Shown piece by piece: positions 12,861 through 21,754 of a DNA stretch of 32,845 bases. Under the pieces are notes generated by a model. It was not told the origin of the DNA. It searched no databases and saw only the letters and a list, made by a program, of their open reading frames with translations. Source of the DNA: Deltaproteobacteria bacterium (GTDB lineage: Bacteria; Myxococcota_A; UBA9160; SMWR01); contig JAFDDG010000044.1 of the NCBI GenBank assembly GCA_019310965.1, forward strand, positions 1 to 32,845, in the 5' to 3' direction. Made by a program: the position numbers and the translations under genes. Numbering within the stretch: position 1 is the first letter of the stretch; every line of letters starts with the position of its first letter.

Positions 12861-13778
12861 TTGGAAAAAGTTCTCATTACGGGCATCGCGGGAGGCCAGG
12901 GCAGGCTTCTGGCTCGACGTTTGCTCGAGAATCACGAGGTCTGCGGGGTCGACGTCGAGCCGTGGCAATCTGCTCCCCAGGGGGTAAAGGTCCACATCGT
13001 GGATCTGCGCAAGAAGAAGTTCGAGGACGTCATCCGCACGGAGAAGCCCGCCGCCATCGTGCACATGGGCATGCTCCGCCCCTTCCGCAGCAACGCGGGC
13101 ATCCGGCACGACGTGAACGTGCGCGGCACCAAGCAGCTGCTCGATCACTGCGTCAACCACGGGGTCCAGCAATTGGTCCTCGTCTCGAGCGGCAGCGTCT
13201 ACGGAGCTTTCTCCGAGAATCCCTACTACATGGACGAGGACTCGCCGCTGTCGGCTAGCCGCTCCTACGCGGCGATCCGCGACCTGGTCGAGGTCGACAC
13301 CCTGGCCTGCGCCTTTCTGTGGCGTTATCCGCAGATTCGCACCAGCGTGTTGCGGCCAGTGAACGTGCTCGGCCATAGCGTGCGTTCGATGATGGCCCAG
13401 TATCTGCGCCAGGATCGCATCCCGACGGTGATGGGCTTCGACCCGATGACCCAGTTCATTCACGAGGCGGACGTGAGCGAAGCCATCGCCCTGGCGCTCG
13501 AGCACGGGCTGCAGGGTGTGTTCAACGTCACCGGACCGGGGGAGGTGCCGCTGCACACGGCGATCGAGGCGAGTGGTGGCAGGGCGTTGCCGATGCCGGA
13601 GTTCGTCATGCGCGCGCTCTTCGAGCGACTCTTCCGCTGGGGCGTGATCTCGTATCCGCCGGGTGCGATCGACTATCTCAAGTTTCCCAACACGCTCTCG
13701 GGTGAGCGTTTCGTCGAGGCGACGAACTTCCGCCCGCTCTTCGGGTTGGAAGAGACCTTCGACAGTCTGCGGGGTTGA
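12861..13778 (+). CDS. NAD-dependent epimerase/dehydratase family protein (extended SDR)
   Basis: A 305-residue extended SDR. ITGIAGGQGRLLARRLL at 6-22 is the GxxGxxG Rossmann motif, VSSGSVYG at 108-115 carries the serine region, and DVSEAIALALE-type sequence marks the epimerase C-terminal part. The YxxxK motif reads Tyr136-AAI-Arg140, with arginine in place of lysine, which may lower or abolish catalysis. The start is a TTG at 12861, forced by an in-frame stop just upstream and by the Rossmann motif at residue 6. The preceding 20 bases are AT-rich without a ribosome binding site, so a very short leader or leaderless start is possible. It is followed, with one intervening base, by the acyltransferase gene. 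Confidence 0.85.
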   Translation: MEKVLITGIAGGQGRLLARRLLENHEVCGVDVEPWQSAPQGVKVHIVDLRKKKFEDVIRTEKPAAIVHMGMLRPFRSNAGIRHDVNVRGTKQLLDHCVNHGVQQLVLVSSGSVYGAFSENPYYMDEDSPLSASRSYAAIRDLVEVDTLACAFLWRYPQIRTSVLRPVNVLGHSVRSMMAQYLRQDRIPTVMGFDPMTQFIHEADVSEAIALALEHGLQGVFNVTGPGEVPLHTAIEASGGRALPMPEFVMRALFERLFRWGVISYPPGAIDYLKFPNTLSGERFVEATNFRPLFGLEETFDSLRG

Positions 13779-13779
13779 G

Positions 13780-14682
13780 GTGGAGCCCGTCGCCGAGAAA
13801 CGCGGAGGCATCACCCGCGCACTGTCGGACTTCGTCGCGGACCGGCTGCCCATGGCCACGCGCGAGCTCCAGGCGGAGATCGAAGCGAAGCTGGCGCAGG
13901 TTCCGAACCAGCTGAACGAGTTCGGCTACGACCCGTTCGGCCTGTCGCCGGATTGGTTGTGCAAGTTCGTGCTGCCGGGGCTGATCCTCTACCGGCATTG
14001 GTTCCGTTGTCGTTGCGATGGCCTGGAGAAGCTGCCGGCGGGTCGCATGCTGTTGGTGGCCAACCACGCCGGGCAGCTGCCCTTCGATGCCGCGATGCTG
14101 AGTACGGCGCTCCTGATGGAGGCCGAGCCGCCGCGCATCGTGCGGCCGATGGGCGAGTACTTCCTGCCTCGCCTGCCGTTCGTGAGTATCGCGTTTGCAC
14201 GCTCCGGGGCGCTGGTGGGCACCCCGGGCAATTGCGCGCGGATGCTCGAGAACGACGAGGCCGTGATGGTGTTTCCGGAAGGCGTGCGGGGCATCAGCAA
14301 GACGTACGACCACGCCTACGAGCTTCAGCGCTTCGGCCTCGGCTTCATGCGGCTGGCGCTGGAGACGCGTGCGCCGATCGTGCCCGTGGGCATCGTCGGC
14401 TCGGAGGAGCAGGCTCCGGGGCTCGCGAATCTCGAGCGGCTCGGCCGCCGTCTGGGGCTTCCTGCGCTGCCCATCACGCCGACTTTTCCGCTGCTCGGCC
14501 CGCTCGGTTTGATCCCCCTGCCGGCGCGCTACCGCATCAGCTTTGGCGAGCCCCTCTACTTCGAGGGCGACGGGAGCGATGAAGACGAAGCGATCGAGAG
14601 CAAGGTGGAGCTGGTGAAACGTGCCATCGAGGCGCTGATCGAGCGCGGTCTCGCCGAGCGCCGGGGGATCTTCAGCGGATGA
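13780..14682 (+). CDS. Lysophospholipid acyltransferase family protein (PlsC-like)
   Basis: A 300-residue acyltransferase. The catalytic block is LLVANHAGQLPFD with His96 and Asp103; the spacing H-x6-D differs from the classic H-x4-D and is the form NHxGxLPxD found in a subgroup of bacterial PlsC-like proteins. The substrate motif VFPEGVRGISK and IVPVGIVGSEEQ follow. It lacks N-terminal membrane helices beyond a hydrophobic stretch near WLCKFVLPGLILY. The GTG at 13780 follows the epimerase stop by one base, so the two are coupled; the first ATG is at codon 25. Likely role: acylation of a glycerol or other lipid in the inner membrane. Confidence 0.85.
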   Translation: MEPVAEKRGGITRALSDFVADRLPMATRELQAEIEAKLAQVPNQLNEFGYDPFGLSPDWLCKFVLPGLILYRHWFRCRCDGLEKLPAGRMLLVANHAGQLPFDAAMLSTALLMEAEPPRIVRPMGEYFLPRLPFVSIAFARSGALVGTPGNCARMLENDEAVMVFPEGVRGISKTYDHAYELQRFGLGFMRLALETRAPIVPVGIVGSEEQAPGLANLERLGRRLGLPALPITPTFPLLGPLGLIPLPARYRISFGEPLYFEGDGSDEDEAIESKVELVKRAIEALIERGLAERRGIFSG

Positions 14683-14836
14683 GCGCTGGCGAGTATTCCC
14701 GCTCCTGCTGGTCGGCGTGGCCGGTCCGCTCGCCCGCCGCGTTGGCTGTCGGCCCACGAGGTGGTCTCTGCCAACGAGCGGTACCCTGGAGAAGACTCGA
14801 AGCTCGTTCTCGATGTCGCTATGGAGCCCGGCGAAC

Positions 14837-15301
14837 GTGTCTGAAACTTTCGTCACGATAGATCTCAACCCGCGCGAGCAGCGCCTGTACGACCGCGTGC
14901 GCGGCGCCGTCTCCGCATTGGATCCGCGCGCCAGCAGCGGATTCCGCGACGTGGTGTTGCTGCTGCCCGATCTCACCGTGCTGCTCGCGCGCCTGCTGCG
15001 CGATCCCCGGGTGCCACTGGGCTCCAAGGTGCTGGCGCTGCTGGGCGTCGGCTACGTGCTCTCGCCCATCGACCTGCTGCCGGCTCTCTTCCTGGGGCCG
15101 CTCGGCTGGGTCGATGACCTGCTGGTGGTGAGCGCTGCGCTCTCGCGGATTCTCAACGATGTACACCCGGACATCGTGCGCTCGCACTGGTCCGGCAAGG
15201 GCGATGCGCTCGAAGCCCTTCAGCGCGTCTCGCGCTGGTCGAGTGGGCTGCTCAGCGGTCGCGTGCAGCGGGCCGCGAAGAAGGTGGCGCGCAGCTCCTA
15301 G
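14837..15301 (+). CDS. DUF1232 (YkvA-family) membrane protein
   Basis: A 154-residue protein. The DUF1232 core is RDPRVPLGSKVLALLGVGYV followed by LSPIDLLPALFLGPLGWVDDLLVV (roughly residues 50-98), with the invariant SPIDLLP motif and a membrane hairpin; a helical region precedes it. The GTG at 14837 has GGAG ten bases upstream and is preferred; an in-frame ATG at 14813 and a GTG at 14717 are alternatives with worse signals. Function of DUF1232 is unknown. It ends in the last bases shared with the convergent gloB stop, so the two transcripts overlap. Confidence 0.85.
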   Translation: MSETFVTIDLNPREQRLYDRVRGAVSALDPRASSGFRDVVLLLPDLTVLLARLLRDPRVPLGSKVLALLGVGYVLSPIDLLPALFLGPLGWVDDLLVVSAALSRILNDVHPDIVRSHWSGKGDALEALQRVSRWSSGLLSGRVQRAAKKVARSS

Positions 15302-16056
15302 AAGACGTCCTTCTGCGCGCGGATCTTTCCGAGCTCGTCGCTGTTGCGCGCGCGCAGGAAGGGGTTCGTCGCGCGCTCTTCGCCGAGAGTAGAGGGAATC
15401 GTCATCTCCGCGGGCGTGGCGTCGTGCCAATCGGATGCGGCGTGGCTGCGAATCTTTTTCACGCGCTCGAGCTTCTCGCGTATGGCGGCGTTGTCCGGCT
15501 CGACGTGCGCTGCGAACACCAGGTTGCTCTCGGTGTATTCGTGGCCGCAGTAGACCCGGTAGTCGTCCGGCAGTGCGCCGAGCTTCTCGACCAGCGCCGT
15601 GTACATCATCTCCGGGGTGCCCTCGAAAATCCGCCCGCAACCGCCCGCGAAGAGCGTGTCGCCACAGAAGATGGCTTTGGCTTCGTCGAAGACGTAGGCG
15701 ATGTGCCCGGACGTGTGCGCGGGAATGAAGAGGATGCGCGCCTCTTCGTTGCCGACGCGAATGCTGTCGCCTTCTTCGAGTCCGTTCGTCATGCCGGACA
15801 GCCGGTTCTGGTCCGAGACGTGGCCGTAGACGGGTGCTCCGTACTTCTCGGCGAGCTTCGGGTGCGCCTCACAGTGGTCCGGGTGGTGATGCGTAGTGAG
15901 GATCTTCTTGACCTTTGCGCCGCTGGCCTCGATCCGGTCGATGACGGGCTGCTCCTCGGGCGCATCGAGCACGGCGGCTTCGCCGGTGGCCTCGCAGGTC
16001 AGAAGGTAGGTGTAGTTGTCGCCGAAAGTGGGAATGCGTTCGATGTGAAGGCTCAT
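15298..16056 (-). CDS. gloB: Hydroxyacylglutathione hydrolase (glyoxalase II)
   Basis: A 252-residue protein of standard GloB length that hydrolyses S-D-lactoylglutathione, the second step of methylglyoxal removal. Motifs are THHHPDH, IPAHTSGHIAY, CGDTLFAGGCGRIFEGTP, YCGHEYTESNL and ERATNPFLRA, all of them GloB signatures including the glutathione-binding C-terminal domain. The ATG is at 16056. It lies downstream of the copper ATPase (75-base gap with a small hairpin) and its stop overlaps that of the convergent DUF1232 gene. No glyoxalase I is certain in the window; the VOC protein at 31119 is a distant fold relative only. Confidence 0.94.
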   Translation of the reverse strand: MSLHIERIPTFGDNYTYLLTCEATGEAAVLDAPEEQPVIDRIEASGAKVKKILTTHHHPDHCEAHPKLAEKYGAPVYGHVSDQNRLSGMTNGLEEGDSIRVGNEEARILFIPAHTSGHIAYVFDEAKAIFCGDTLFAGGCGRIFEGTPEMMYTALVEKLGALPDDYRVYCGHEYTESNLVFAAHVEPDNAAIREKLERVKKIRSHAASDWHDATPAEMTIPSTLGEERATNPFLRARNSDELGKIRAQKDVF

Positions 16057-16069
16057 GACCGGAGAGAGT

Positions 16070-16087
16070 ACCAGCTCGGGCGCTGGT
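16070..16087. other. Small hairpin between the copper ATPase and gloB
   Basis: ACCAGC, loop TCGGGC, GCTGGT form a perfect 6-bp stem in the 75-base gap. It could weakly terminate the ATPase transcript before gloB; there is no T-tract. Confidence 0.3.
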
Positions 16088-16131
16088 CTCGAAACGGTCG
16101 AGGTGTTGCACCGGCCGCAGGTCTCGCTCGC

Positions 16132-18348
16132 TCACGCCTCGATTCGCACACGCCCAAGCCGCAGCGCGTTGCTGATGACGCAGACCGACGAGAGGCTCAT
16201 GGCCGCCGCCGCCAGCATCGGGTCGAGCACGATGCCGAATGCCGGGTAAAGCGCACCGGCAGCCACCGGCACGCCCAGCGCGTTGTAGAAGAAAGCGAAG
16301 AAGAGGTTCTGGCGAATGTTGCGCAGGGTGGCCCGGGAGAGTGCGCGCGCCCGCGCAATGCCGCGCAGGTCGCCGCGCACCAACGTGATGCCGGCACTCT
16401 CCATCGCGACGTCGGTGCCCGTGCCCATGGCGATCCCCACGTCGGCCTGGGCCAGAGCCGGCGCGTCGTTCACACCGTCGCCAGCCATGGCGACGCGCAG
16501 CTGCGAGGCCTGCAGGCGCTGCACGACGCCGGCTTTCTCGTGGGGGAGGGAGTCGGCGATCACTTCTTCGATGCTGAGCGCATGCGCGACGCTCTCGGCC
16601 GTGGCGCGTGCGTCGCCGGTCAGCATGACGATGCGCAGCTCGTCGTCGCGCAGGGCGTCGAGCGCGTTCGGCGTGGTCGATTTGATCGGATCGGCGACGC
16701 CGAGAACACCGGCGGGTTCGCCGTCGATGGCGATCAGCAGCGCCGTCTGGCCGGCGCTGCGCAGGCTCGCGCTGCTCTCGCGCAGCGGGCCGCTGTCGAT
16801 GTCGAGCTCCTGGAACAGCGTGTCGTTGCCGAGCACGACCTGGTGTCTGCCGACCCGTGCGCGGGTGCCGCGGCCCGGGTAGGAGGTGAAGTCGTCGGCT
16901 GCGGGCACCTCGATTCCGCGTTCGCGCGCCGCCGATAGCACGGCAGCGGCCAGCGGGTGCTCGCTGCCGCGCTCCACGCCGGCCGCCAGGGTGAGGAGCG
17001 AGTCCGCGGTGCGTTCTTGCAGCGTCTCGATGGCGACCACCCGCGGTCGCCCCTCGGTGAGTGTTCCGGTCTTGTCGAGCACCAGCGCATTGACACCGGC
17101 GAGCTCCTCCAGGCTGGCTGCGTCGCGGAAGAGCACGCCGAGGCTGGCGCCGCGGCCCGTGCCCACGGCGATCGACATGGGCGTGGCCAGGCCGAGCGCG
17201 CACGGGCAGGCGACGATCAGCACGGACACGGCCGCCAGTAGCCCGTGGGCCAGACGCGGCTCGGGCCCGAGCGCAAACCAGGCGCCGCCGGCCAGCAGCG
17301 AGATCGCGATGACAGTCGGGACGAACCACGCCGACACCGTATCGGCGAGCCGCTGCACCGGTGCGCGGCTGCGCTGGGCGGCCGCGACGAGGGCGACGAT
17401 GCGGGCCAGCAGGGTGGCTGCGCCGACGGCTTCGGCACGCATCACGAAGCCGCCGCTGCCGTTGAGCGTTCCGCCCGTGACGGCGTCGCCAATGGCCTTG
17501 CTCACCGGCAGCGGCTCGCCGGTGAGCATCGACTCGTCGATGGCGCTCGAGCCTTCGACGACGTTGCCGTCGACGGGGACCTTCTCGCCGGGCCGCACGC
17601 GCAGCCGATCGCCGACCGCAATGGCTTCCAGGGCGATCTCTATCTCCTCGCCGCCCGGCTCCAGACGTCGTGCGGTCGTGGCCGCGAGGCCGAGCAGCGT
17701 TCGCAGTGCCGCGCCGGTGCGGCGACGCGCCCGCAGCTCGAGCACCTGGCCGAGCAGCACCAGTGTCACGATCACGCCCGCCGCTTCGAAGTAGAGCGGC
17801 GGCGCGCCATCGTGGCCGAGGTAGGCGGCGGGCAGGGCGCCGGGGGCCAGCAGCGCGAAGACGCTTGCCGCGTAGGCGGCGCCCACGCCGAGCGTGATCA
17901 GCGTGAACATGTTGAGGCGCCGCGTGCGCAGCGAGGCCCAACCGCGCGCCAGCAGCGGCGCGCCGCCCCAGACCACCACCGGCGTGGCCAGTGCGAATTG
18001 GAGCCAGGCGAAGCTGCGCGGCGTGGCCAGGCCCGCAAGCGGCGCCCCGGGCAGCATCTCGCCCATGGCGACCGCGAACAGCGGCGTCGCGAGCGCGGCG
18101 CTTACCGCGAGCCGCCGAGAGAAGTCGCGCAGCTCGGGGTCCTCCGTCGCGTCGAGGGACGGCGCCACCGGCTCGAGCGCCATGCCGCAATCGGGGCAGG
18201 AGCCCGGGCCTTTGCGCACCACCTCCGGATGCATAGGGCACGTGAAGCTGCCCGGTGCCGCGCCGTGCGGTGCGGCTGCGGGAGGAGCGTGGTGGCCGTC
18301 GCAGTGGCCCTGGGGCGGTGTGCCGCAGTCGTCGTGCATGGCCACCAT
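16132..18348 (-). CDS. copA: Copper-type P1B ATPase with heavy-metal-binding N-terminus
   Basis: A 738-residue inner-membrane metal-exporting ATPase. The N-terminus is His/Cys-rich (residues 4-28), then a heavy-metal-binding domain [10 protein letters not shown]...[11 protein letters not shown] (35-60) in place of the usual MxCxxC HMA domain. The transport motif Cys381-Pro-Cys383 identifies a P1B-1 (Cu+/Ag+) transporter. DKTGTLTEG has the phosphorylated Asp425; [14 protein letters not shown] and the actuator TGE are present, as are eight membrane segments. The ATG at 18348 follows the nuclease stop by three bases; a second ATG nine bases later is also possible. No copper sensor gene or operator is seen nearby. 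The symbol is by homology; SilP-like silver export is possible. Confidence 0.92.
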   Translation of the reverse strand: MVAMHDDCGTPPQGHCDGHHAPPAAAPHGAAPGSFTCPMHPEVVRKGPGSCPDCGMALEPVAPSLDATEDPELRDFSRRLAVSAALATPLFAVAMGEMLPGAPLAGLATPRSFAWLQFALATPVVVWGGAPLLARGWASLRTRRLNMFTLITLGVGAAYAASVFALLAPGALPAAYLGHDGAPPLYFEAAGVIVTLVLLGQVLELRARRRTGAALRTLLGLAATTARRLEPGGEEIEIALEAIAVGDRLRVRPGEKVPVDGNVVEGSSAIDESMLTGEPLPVSKAIGDAVTGGTLNGSGGFVMRAEAVGAATLLARIVALVAAAQRSRAPVQRLADTVSAWFVPTVIAISLLAGGAWFALGPEPRLAHGLLAAVSVLIVACPCALGLATPMSIAVGTGRGASLGVLFRDAASLEELAGVNALVLDKTGTLTEGRPRVVAIETLQERTADSLLTLAAGVERGSEHPLAAAVLSAARERGIEVPAADDFTSYPGRGTRARVGRHQVVLGNDTLFQELDIDSGPLRESSASLRSAGQTALLIAIDGEPAGVLGVADPIKSTTPNALDALRDDELRIVMLTGDARATAESVAHALSIEEVIADSLPHEKAGVVQRLQASQLRVAMAGDGVNDAPALAQADVGIAMGTGTDVAMESAGITLVRGDLRGIARARALSRATLRNIRQNLFFAFFYNALGVPVAAGALYPAFGIVLDPMLAAAAMSLSSVCVISNALRLGRVRIEA

Positions 18349-18351
18349 CCG

Positions 18352-19203
18352 TCAGAGCAACGGTAGCTGGCGGCGCGGCGGCGGTGGGTCCGGGTGATCA
18401 ACGGGATGGGGAGGCTCGCCTCGTGCTTCGCGCTGCGCCGCCTGAGCGGGGCAGATGTCGGCAAACTCGCACCATCTGCACAGCGGCCCGAGCTTGGGCT
18501 CGAATTCGGTGGTGACCCGAATGCGGTCGATGAGACCGATCGTCTCTTCCCGCAGTGCGTCGAGCTGCTCGGCGTTGCGGGTCGACACGCGGGTCTGGTT
18601 CGGCGCCAGGTAGTGCCAGACGAGGCGCATGGGTCGATCGGCGCCGAAGCGGCTGGCCAGGCCCATCTGGTAGAGCGCGAGTTGGCGGTCGCGGTCGAGC
18701 TTTCTCTGGCTCGGCACGCGCGCCGACGTCTTGTAGTCGTGAATCTCGATCGCTCCATCCTTCGCGCGCACGATGCGATCCACGAAGCCCTGGATTCGGT
18801 ACTGCTTTGCCTCGTCGAGAGAGAAGCGCAGGTGTTCCTCGAGTGCGATCGTCTCGTCTGCATCGAAGGGATAGAAGCGTCGGTAGTAGTTCGTGAGGCA
18901 GTGCTCGCCGAGCTCGCGGTAGTAGTTGACGTCGTTCTCTGTGCGCACGATGCGTACGCGCTGTGAGTTCCAGTGTTGGTCCCAGAAAGCCCGGTAGCGG
19001 TCGATCACCTTGCCGAGGCTGGGCACCATGTCCTTCGCCACGAACTCGTAGAGGCGCTCGAGCACCTCGTGCGCGCGCTTGCCGACGAAGCCCTCGATGG
19101 ATTCCGTGTCCGACGGAACCTTGAGCACGTAGCGATACTCGAACTTCTTCGGGCAATCCTCGAAGCTCGACAGACGCGAGTGGCTGTAGATCTCGGCGGC
19201 CAT
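18352..19203 (-). CDS. PD-(D/E)XK nuclease with 4Fe-4S cysteine pattern (RecB/Cas4/AddB-like)
   Basis: A 283-residue nuclease of the RecB-like PDDEXK_1 family. Core residues are His45 (GKRAHEVLE), Asp142 (GFVD), and Asp156-Tyr-Lys158 (EIHDYKTS). Cys17 (SFEDCPKKFEYRY), with Cys242, Cys245 and Cys251 (CRWCEFADIC), form the four-cysteine set that holds an iron-sulfur cluster in AddB, Cas4 and related nucleases. The N-terminal YSHSRLSSFEDCPKKFEYRY is a family hallmark. No CRISPR array or Cas genes are in the window, so Cas4 is unlikely. It overlaps the Nudix stop by one base (TGATG) and ends three bases before the ATPase ATG. Its place between a Nudix enzyme and a metal pump is unusual. Confidence 0.87.
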   Translation of the reverse strand: MAAEIYSHSRLSSFEDCPKKFEYRYVLKVPSDTESIEGFVGKRAHEVLERLYEFVAKDMVPSLGKVIDRYRAFWDQHWNSQRVRIVRTENDVNYYRELGEHCLTNYYRRFYPFDADETIALEEHLRFSLDEAKQYRIQGFVDRIVRAKDGAIEIHDYKTSARVPSQRKLDRDRQLALYQMGLASRFGADRPMRLVWHYLAPNQTRVSTRNAEQLDALREETIGLIDRIRVTTEFEPKLGPLCRWCEFADICPAQAAQREARGEPPHPVDHPDPPPPRRQLPLL

Positions 19204-19715
19204 CAGGTTTCCAGCTTTGCGCGGGCCGCGGCCAGGACGCGGCGCTCGGTGTCGAAGCTGAGCAGCTCCTGGGCGGTCGCGAGCGGGTGCCACGCGATGT
19301 GCGTCAGCTCGCCGTCGGTTTCGTCGACTTCCTCGCCGGCAAGCTCCATCAGGTAGAAGTGGACCGTCTTGTCGATGGGCCGCCCGTCCTGCCGGTAGAC
19401 GTAGTGCACGGTTTCGAGGTCGCCGACGATGCGGCCGGGCAGGCCCGTCTCTTCGGCGACCTCGCGCAGTGCGGTCTCTTCGAGACTCTCGCCGGGGTTG
19501 CGCTTGCCCTTGGGCAGGCGCGTGGTGGTGGCACCGCTGTGCCGGTCGCGTTGCTCGCCCAGCACCACCTCGATCCCGTCCGCACGCCGCCTGAACACCA
19601 CGCCTCCCGCGCTCGTCTCGCGCTCGTGACTCGCCAGAATGCACTCCCGTCTCGTCTCGGTCGGGGAAGATATGGTGGAGGAGACCGAAGTGAATCCCCT
19701 GGAGTGAGGCGGCAT
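19203..19715 (-). CDS. Nudix hydrolase
   Basis: A 170-residue protein with an exact Nudix box from GKRNPGE through REVAEETGL (G-x5-E-x7-REUxEExGU). It starts ASHERETSAGGVVFRRRADG and carries VHYVYRQDGRPIDKTVHFYLM. The AGGVVFR opening with RLPKGKRNPGE is of the diadenosine polyphosphate/8-oxo-type branch with KGK before the box; substrate is not determined. The ATG at 19715 gives a 29-residue leader unlike other members; a start near ERETSAGG would fit better, but the only nearby codons are non-ATG (CTG, with GGGAG upstream), so the start is open. It is the first gene of the coupled Nudix-nuclease-ATPase run. Confidence 0.87.
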   Translation of the reverse strand: MPPHSRGFTSVSSTISSPTETRRECILASHERETSAGGVVFRRRADGIEVVLGEQRDRHSGATTTRLPKGKRNPGESLEETALREVAEETGLPGRIVGDLETVHYVYRQDGRPIDKTVHFYLMELAGEEVDETDGELTHIAWHPLATAQELLSFDTERRVLAAARAKLET

Positions 19716-19771
19716 CCAGCTTCGGCCGCCGGAAAGCTACCACAGGGTAGCGCTGCCCCGTGGGGGTGAAG

Positions 19772-19780
19772 TGCTAGAAT
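19772..19780 (+). promoter_or_regulatory. Candidate extended -10 promoter for cysE
   Basis: TGCTAGAAT is an extended -10 (TG-N-TAGAAT). The -35 region is poor. Transcription would start near 19787, giving a leader of about 30 bases that ends with CAGGAGA before the cysE ATG. Confidence 0.4.
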
Positions 19781-19816
19781 GCTTCGCTCGCAGCGTGCCC
19801 CAGGAGACCCCCGCCC

Positions 19817-20686
19817 ATGTCGCCGAACCACCCGGACGAAGTCCTCAAACAGACGATCGACGCGCTTTCCGAAAGCGGCGACGACGCGCTCACCAAGGCC
19901 GCTGCCGAGGGTATCCCCGACCGCGAAGAGCTCGCGCAGTGGATGGAGCGCTGCAAGCGTCTGATTCTCACCGAGCGCGATCGCGCGGCCTTGCGCTCGG
20001 AGATCCCCGTGCTGATCGAACGGCTGGTGAGCCTGCTCGGGTCCACGAGCCTGCCGCCCGAGCGCGCCGAGCAGATTGCGCTGCATTTCGTCGGGCGCTT
20101 GCCCGCGGTGCGCGGGATGCTGGCCGAGGATGTGGAGGCCGCTTTCGAGGGCGACCCGGCGGCCAAGAATTTCGCCGAGATCGTGGTGTCCTACCCATCG
20201 ATCCGCGCCATCGCCGTCTACCGTCTTGCCCACGAGCTCTTTCTGCTCGATGTGCCGATTCTGCCGCGCATGCTGACCGAGCGTGCGCACGGCCGGACGG
20301 GGATCGATATCCATCCGGGTGCGACGATCGGGCGCCGTTTCTTCATCGACCACGGTACCGGTGTGGTGATCGGCGAGACGACCGAGATCGGAGACAACGT
20401 GCGGCTCTACCAGGGCGTCACTCTCGGTGCCAAGTCGCCGCGGCACGGAAGCGAGCTGCGCGGCGTCAAACGCCATCCGACCATCGAGGATGACGTCACC
20501 ATCTACGCTGGAGCGACCATCCTCGGCGGCGATGTGGTGGTGGGCCGCGGAAGTGTCGTCGGCGGCAACGTCTTCCTGCTCGAGTCGGTGCCCGAGGAGT
20601 CGCGTGTGGTCGGTGAGCCGCCGAGCTATCTGGTGCGCCAGCGCGGTGGCGCCGACAAGGCGCGCCAGCTGCAGTGGGACATCTAG
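19817..20686 (+). CDS. cysE: Serine O-acetyltransferase
   Basis: A 289-residue CysE, somewhat long because of the N-terminal helical part. It makes O-acetylserine from serine and acetyl-CoA, feeding cysteine synthesis. An N-terminal helical domain precedes the left-handed beta-helix: [71 protein letters not shown] and [20 protein letters not shown] are the hexapeptide turns. The [11 protein letters not shown] motif carries the catalytic Asp-His pair. AGGAGA ends about nine bases before the ATG. It is followed after seven bases by the CcmH-like gene. Feedback inhibition by cysteine is usual in the family but cannot be seen. Confidence 0.95.
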   Translation: MSPNHPDEVLKQTIDALSESGDDALTKAAAEGIPDREELAQWMERCKRLILTERDRAALRSEIPVLIERLVSLLGSTSLPPERAEQIALHFVGRLPAVRGMLAEDVEAAFEGDPAAKNFAEIVVSYPSIRAIAVYRLAHELFLLDVPILPRMLTERAHGRTGIDIHPGATIGRRFFIDHGTGVVIGETTEIGDNVRLYQGVTLGAKSPRHGSELRGVKRHPTIEDDVTIYAGATILGGDVVVGRGSVVGGNVFLLESVPEESRVVGEPPSYLVRQRGGADKARQLQWDI

Positions 20687-20693
20687 CCGCGCG

Positions 20694-21143
20694 ATGCGCC
20701 GCACGGCCCTCGCACTGAGCTGTCTGCTGCTGACCCTGGCCGGTGCCGCGCAGGCCGAGCCCGAGGGCTGGGCCAACGACCTGGCGGAGGAGCTGATGAG
20801 CCCCTTCTGTCCGGGGCGCACGCTCTCCGCCTGCCCGAGCCCCCAGGCCAAGACGCTGGTCGTCTGGCTCGGTGTCCAGCAGGCGGCCGGGCGCTCGCCA
20901 GACGATGTGAAGGCCGAGCTGGTGGAGCGTTTCGGCGAAGTGATCCTGCCGGCGCCGCCGCCGCGGGGCTTCGGGCTGGCGGCTTACGCGTTTCCGGTGC
21001 TCGCGTTCGCTGTGGGGGGCCTGTTGGTGTGGGCCTTCCTGCGCCGTCAGACGCATGGCGCGTCCCAGCTGGTGGAGCCTCTTGCCACGGACCCGCTCGA
21101 TCCCGAGCTCGAAGCCATCGTCGACCGAGACCTGGTGACGTGA
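20694..21143 (+). CDS. CcmH/NrfF-family cytochrome c biogenesis-like protein with unusual cysteine spacing
   Basis: A 149-residue exported protein with signal peptide (MRRTALALSCLLLTLAGAAQA) and a C-terminal membrane helix (AAYAFPVLAFAVGGLLVWAFL), the layout of CcmH. After the signal come LAEELMSPFCPGRTLSACPS and VVWLGVQQAAGRSPDDVKAE, then LVERFGEVILPAPPP: the CcmH helical bundle. The redox pair is C-x7-C (FCPGRTLSAC) rather than the LRCxxC motif, so the thiol chemistry may differ. No other cytochrome c maturation gene is in the window. It is a middle gene between cysE and the adenosyltransferase, whose GTG overlaps its stop. Confidence 0.7.
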   Translation: MRRTALALSCLLLTLAGAAQAEPEGWANDLAEELMSPFCPGRTLSACPSPQAKTLVVWLGVQQAAGRSPDDVKAELVERFGEVILPAPPPRGFGLAAYAFPVLAFAVGGLLVWAFLRRQTHGASQLVEPLATDPLDPELEAIVDRDLVT

Positions 21144-21697
21144 AAATCTACACGCGTCGCGGTGACGGCGGCGACACCGACCTCTTCGGTGGGGAGCGGG
21201 TGGGCAAGGACGATCGGCGGATCGAGGTCTCCGGCGCCGTCGACGAGCTGAATGCCAGCCTCGGCGTGTGCCGAGCGGAGTCGCGGCAAGACGACCTGCG
21301 CGGGATGCTCGAGATCTTGCAGAGCCGGCTCTTCGATCTCGGCGGCGCCATGGCAACGCCGAGTGCGCAGCATCGCGAGAAGAGCGGCGTGCCGGAGCTG
21401 CAGCCCGAGGCCGTGGCCGATCTCGAAGCGCACATCGACACGCTCGAGAAGGAACTCGAGCCGCTCGAACGCTTCATCCTGCCCGGCGGCTGCAAAGCGG
21501 CGGCGGCGTTTCACGTGGCGCGTACGGTCTGCCGCCGCGCCGAGCGGCGCACGGTGAGCCTGCATCGCGCCGAGCCCGTCTCCGAGCTCTCGCTGCGCTA
21601 TCTGAATCGGCTCTCGGATCTGCTGTTCGTGATGGCGCGTGTCGAGAACCAGCGCGCGGGCGTCGCGGACTCCGAGTGGGTGGGGATCGAGCGCTAG
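21140..21697 (+). CDS. Cob(I)alamin adenosyltransferase (PduO type)
   Basis: A 185-residue PduO/MMAB-type enzyme that transfers adenosyl from ATP to cob(I)alamin to make coenzyme B12. It opens with MKIYTRRGDGGDTDLFGGERV, the ATP-binding motif, and continues with RIEVSGAVDELNASLG, RLFDLGGAMAT, LPGGCKAAAAFHVARTVCRRAERR and LSLRYLNRLSDLLFVMARVEN, all family signatures. The GTG at 21140 overlaps the stop of the CcmH-like gene as GTGA, so the genes are translationally coupled. Its product is the cofactor required by the MeaA-type mutase at 27888 and guarded by MeaB at 26918, an inferred functional link. Confidence 0.95.
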   Translation: MKIYTRRGDGGDTDLFGGERVGKDDRRIEVSGAVDELNASLGVCRAESRQDDLRGMLEILQSRLFDLGGAMATPSAQHREKSGVPELQPEAVADLEAHIDTLEKELEPLERFILPGGCKAAAAFHVARTVCRRAERRTVSLHRAEPVSELSLRYLNRLSDLLFVMARVENQRAGVADSEWVGIER

Positions 21698-21754
21698 GTC
21701 GGGAAGAGCGTCCCCGTGCTTCTAGGTCTGGGGCCCAAAGAGCTTTTCGACACC

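Noticed and set aside
15869..18241. A 790-codon minus-strand frame across the copper ATPase and gloB
   Set aside because: It is the out-of-frame shadow of two genes with complete motif sets.
18352..19203. The Fe-S nuclease as a Cas4 of a CRISPR system
   Set aside because: No repeat-spacer array or other cas gene is seen anywhere in the window.
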